From Rhodospirillum centenum SW (GTDB taxonomy: Bacteria > Pseudomonadota > Alphaproteobacteria > Azospirillales > Azospirillaceae), in NCBI RefSeq assembly GCF_000016185.1, contig NC_011420.2, forward strand, positions 3,899,501 through 3,963,500: a stretch of 64,000 nt of DNA, given 5' to 3'. The translations under genes and the position numbers were made by a program. This document shows, in pieces, positions 61,902-64,000 of this stretch. How positions within the stretch are numbered: position 1 is the first letter of the stretch; each line of letters starts with the position of its first letter. The notes under the pieces are model-generated. The model had not been told where the DNA came from, made no database searches, and saw only the letters and a list, made by a program, of their open reading frames with translations.

Positions 61902-63299
61902 GTGCGGAAGCAGTTCGTCGGCGTGCGGCTGCGGCGGCTGCGGGAGGAGCGCGGGCTGACCCAGGCGGCGCTGGCCCGGGCGCTGGAGCTGTCGCCCTCC
62001 TACCTGAACCAGCTCGAACAGAATCTGCGGCCGCTGACGGTGCCGGTGCTGCTGCGGATCAACGCCGTCTTCGGCGTGGACGTGCAGATGTTCTCCGAGG
62101 ACGATGAGGCGCGCCTCATCGCCGACCTGCGCGAGGCGCTGTCCGAGGCCGGCCTGGCGGACGGGGTGGCGCTGGCGGAGCTGCGTGAACTGGCGGCGGG
62201 CATGCCGGCGGTGGGGCGCGCGCTGCTGGCGCTGCACCGCCGCGGCCGCGAGGCGGCGGGCCGGCTGGAGCAGCTCTCCGGCCATCTCGGCGAGGGCTGG
62301 CAGGACGCCGCCAAGCCGCTGATGCCGTTCGAGGAGGTGCGCGACTTCTTCTATGCCCGCCACAACCATGTCGCGGAGCTGGACGAGGCGGGGGAGGCGC
62401 TCCAGCGGGAGGCGGGGCTGGTGGCCGGCGACATGGCCGCCGGGCTGGCGCGGCATCTGGCACGCCGGCACGATGTCCGCGTGCTGGCGGACGGGGAGGC
62501 CGCGGTGCCCCGCCGCTACGACGCGGCCAGCCGCACGCTGCGCCTCTCGGCCGATCTCACGCCGGGGCAGCGGGCCTTCCAGATGGCGACGCAGCTTGCC
62601 TTCCTGGACCGGGGGGCGATGCTGGACGGGCTGATCGCCCAGGCCGACTTCTCCGGCGAAGAGGCGCGGCGACTCGCCCGCATCGGGCTCGCCAGCTACT
62701 TCGCCGGGGCGGTGCTGCTGCCCTACCGGCCCTTCCTGGCGGCGGCGGAGGCCCTGCGCTACGACATCGAGCGGCTGGAACGGCAGTTCGGTGTGGGGTT
62801 CGAGACGGTGTGCCACCGCCTCTCCACGCTGCAACGGCCCGGTGAGCGCGGGGTGCCCTTCTTCTTCGTGCGGGTGGACCGGGCCGGCAACATCTCCAAG
62901 CGGCAGTCGGCCACCGACTTCCACTTCTCCCGCGTCGGCGGCTCCTGTCCCCTCTGGAACGTGTACGAGGCCTTTGCCCAGCCGGGTCGCATCCTGATCC
63001 AGCGCGCGGCGATGCCCGACGGGCGGCAGTATCTCTGGCTCGCGCGCACGGTCGGCCGGGGGGCCGGCGGCTTCGGCGCCCCGGCCCGGCAGTTCGCCGT
63101 CGGCCTGGGCTGCGACCTGCGCCATGCCGCCCGGCTGGTCTACGCCAAGGGACTGGACCTTGCCGATCCCGAGGCCGCGACGCCGATCGGCGCCGGCTGC
63201 AAGGTCTGCGAGCGGGCCGACTGCGCCCAGCGCGCCTTCCCCATGATCGGCCGGCCGTTACAGGTGGACGAGGCGGTCCGCCGCTTCGCGCCCTACTGA
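61902..63299 (+). CDS. ScfR/PrpR-type short-chain fatty acid regulator
   Basis: A 465-residue regulator. The Xre helix-turn-helix is at about residues 5-60 (VRLRRLREERGLTQAALARALELSPSYLNQLEQN); an IrrE/ImmA-like domain spans roughly 145-290; a DUF2083 C-terminal domain follows, ending with Cys-rich CKVCERADCAQRAFP. In Mycobacterium PrpR, cysteines there bind an iron-sulfur cluster and acyl-CoA is sensed. It is divergent from the methylcitrate operon. GTG 61902 is chosen because GGAGGGAGG lies just upstream; ATG 61890 is an alternative. Confidence 0.88.
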   Translation: MRKQFVGVRLRRLREERGLTQAALARALELSPSYLNQLEQNLRPLTVPVLLRINAVFGVDVQMFSEDDEARLIADLREALSEAGLADGVALAELRELAAGMPAVGRALLALHRRGREAAGRLEQLSGHLGEGWQDAAKPLMPFEEVRDFFYARHNHVAELDEAGEALQREAGLVAGDMAAGLARHLARRHDVRVLADGEAAVPRRYDAASRTLRLSADLTPGQRAFQMATQLAFLDRGAMLDGLIAQADFSGEEARRLARIGLASYFAGAVLLPYRPFLAAAEALRYDIERLERQFGVGFETVCHRLSTLQRPGERGVPFFFVRVDRAGNISKRQSATDFHFSRVGGSCPLWNVYEAFAQPGRILIQRAAMPDGRQYLWLARTVGRGAGGFGAPARQFAVGLGCDLRHAARLVYAKGLDLADPEAATPIGAGCKVCERADCAQRAFPMIGRPLQVDEAVRRFAPY

Positions 63300-63314
63300 C
63301 CCGCCCGGTGAAAC

Positions 63315-64000
63315 TCAGCGCCGCCGCCACCACAGCCACAGGCCGGTGACGCACAGCGCCACCGTGGCCAGCCCGGCCACCAGCACGACGATGCGGCCGG
63401 GCAGGCCCAGCCCCTTGCCCGAATGCAGCGGGTACTGCCAGGCGAAGAAGGCGTCTCCCGGTCCTTCGCCACGGTCGTGCCGCTGGCCCAGGATGGCCCC
63501 GTCCTGCATCGAGACGTAGATCCACAGCCGGCCATAGCCGTCCATGTCGCGCTCGTCGAAGGCGCGCACGCCATAGACCCCCTTGCGGGAAAGCACCACG
63601 ATGCTGTCGATCCGGGCACCGGACCGGGTCCCGGCGACGGCCAGGGCGGCGTCGATCCCCACGGGGGGCCTCATGGCGTGCGCTTCCGCAGGGCGGTCCG
63701 GGAAGCTCAGATGCAGCCGCTCCGAGACCGGCACGACCAGCCGGGCCGCCCAGCGGACCTCCTCGTGCCAGGTGAGGGCCAGACTGGACACCGCCAGCAC
63801 CAGCGTCACCGGGAAGAGCCAGACCCCCTTGGCCCGGTGCAGGTCGAACAGCCGGCGCAGGCTTCCGCGCGGACCGCCGACCCGGAAGGAGGCCTGCCAC
63901 TTCGCCGCGACCGGGAAAGCCAGCACCAGGGCGGCGGCATGGTCGGCGATCCAGAGCAGCGCCACCAGCCCCAGGAACCAGGTCATGGCCGGACCGAGCA
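63315..64000 (-). CDS. PepSY-associated membrane protein (5' end outside window)
   Basis: The last 228 or so residues of a PepSY_TM family protein; the frame stays open to the window edge. A membrane helix (WFLGLVALLWIADHAAALVLAFPV), a HRAKGVWLFPVTLVLAVSSLALTW helix and a C-terminal helix (IVVLVAGLATVALCVTGLWLWWRRR) are visible, with a periplasmic region carrying YPLHSGKGLGLPGR. Related proteins accompany TonB receptors in iron uptake and reductase activity. The N-terminus is missing, so its full length and operon are unknown. Confidence 0.8.
   Translation of the reverse strand, partial: LGPAMTWFLGLVALLWIADHAAALVLAFPVAAKWQASFRVGGPRGSLRRLFDLHRAKGVWLFPVTLVLAVSSLALTWHEEVRWAARLVVPVSERLHLSFPDRPAEAHAMRPPVGIDAALAVAGTRSGARIDSIVVLSRKGVYGVRAFDERDMDGYGRLWIYVSMQDGAILGQRHDRGEGPGDAFFAWQYPLHSGKGLGLPGRIVVLVAGLATVALCVTGLWLWWRRR

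Noticed and set aside
1-64000. Insertion sequence, phage or CRISPR array
   Set aside because: No transposase, integrase, phage structural gene or spacer-repeat pattern was seen; the 51.4-53.5 kb repeats are iterons with variable spacing.

Overview
The window is about 64 kb of GC-rich DNA (mostly C or G in third codon positions, frequent GTG starts, strong GGAGG-type ribosome sites). Gene content points to an alphaproteobacterium of the Rhodospirillales: FlbT/FlaF flagellin control, DUF1217, a bacteriophytochrome, a ScfR-type methylcitrate regulator and an RPA-type replication initiator. Rhodospirillum (Rhodocista) centenum or an Azospirillum relative would fit, but the species cannot be fixed from sequence alone. 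No tRNA, rRNA, insertion sequence or CRISPR array was seen.

Region 1 (1-10.5 kb) is a flagellar filament/hook locus: flgE, a FlaG-like gene, flbT (opposite strand), flgK, flgL, one flagellin, flaF and a DUF1217 gene. flgE and flgK each have a textbook sigma-54 promoter. The flagellin and flaF leaders carry hairpins that could serve post-transcriptional control.

Region 2 (10.6-22.5 kb) looks like a flagellin glycosylation island: a Maf-family (DUF115) glycosyltransferase, then aldehyde dehydrogenase, CMP-sugar cytidylyltransferase, transketolase, SDR, a NeuB-type synthase, an unknown protein, a glycosyltransferase and an epimerase. The PseB/PseC/PseH-type enzymes of the known nonulosonic acid routes are absent, so the sugar may be unusual.

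Region 3 (22.5-31.9 kb) is a surface polysaccharide block: CDP-glucose synthesis (rfbF, rfbG) fused by 1-4 base overlaps to a C-methyltransferase and a 3,5-epimerase, two more methyltransferases, an asparagine-synthase-like amidotransferase, and an outer-membrane beta-barrel protein with a perfect 20-bp palindrome upstream.

Region 4 (32.2-41.8 kb) is the most striking part: a nucleotide cyclase/ATPase/TPR sensor, a ribbon-helix-helix protein, and then a RiPP-like cluster consisting of a 54-residue candidate precursor peptide, YcaO, TfuA, a Crp-family regulator and an ABC exporter, with a GNAT/FemAB-like acyltransferase facing it. A perfect CRP-type palindrome lies upstream of the precursor and a run of 15 C lies between precursor and ycaO.

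Region 5 (41.9-46.1 kb) is a six-gene operon of unrecognised proteins, five of them joined by stop/start overlaps. Region 6 (46.4-50.5 kb) has kpsF, an MFS exporter and a DUF3445 protein.

Region 7 (50.4-53.8 kb) looks like a plasmid- or chromid-type replication origin: an RPA-family initiator with about ten copies of an 18-bp iteron upstream. Either the window belongs to a secondary replicon or a replicon has integrated into the chromosome. Region 8 (53.8-64 kb) holds UDP-glucuronate decarboxylase, a bacteriophytochrome kinase, the methylcitrate operon (thioesterase-prpD-prpC-prpB) with its divergent ScfR regulator, and a PepSY membrane protein cut by the window edge.
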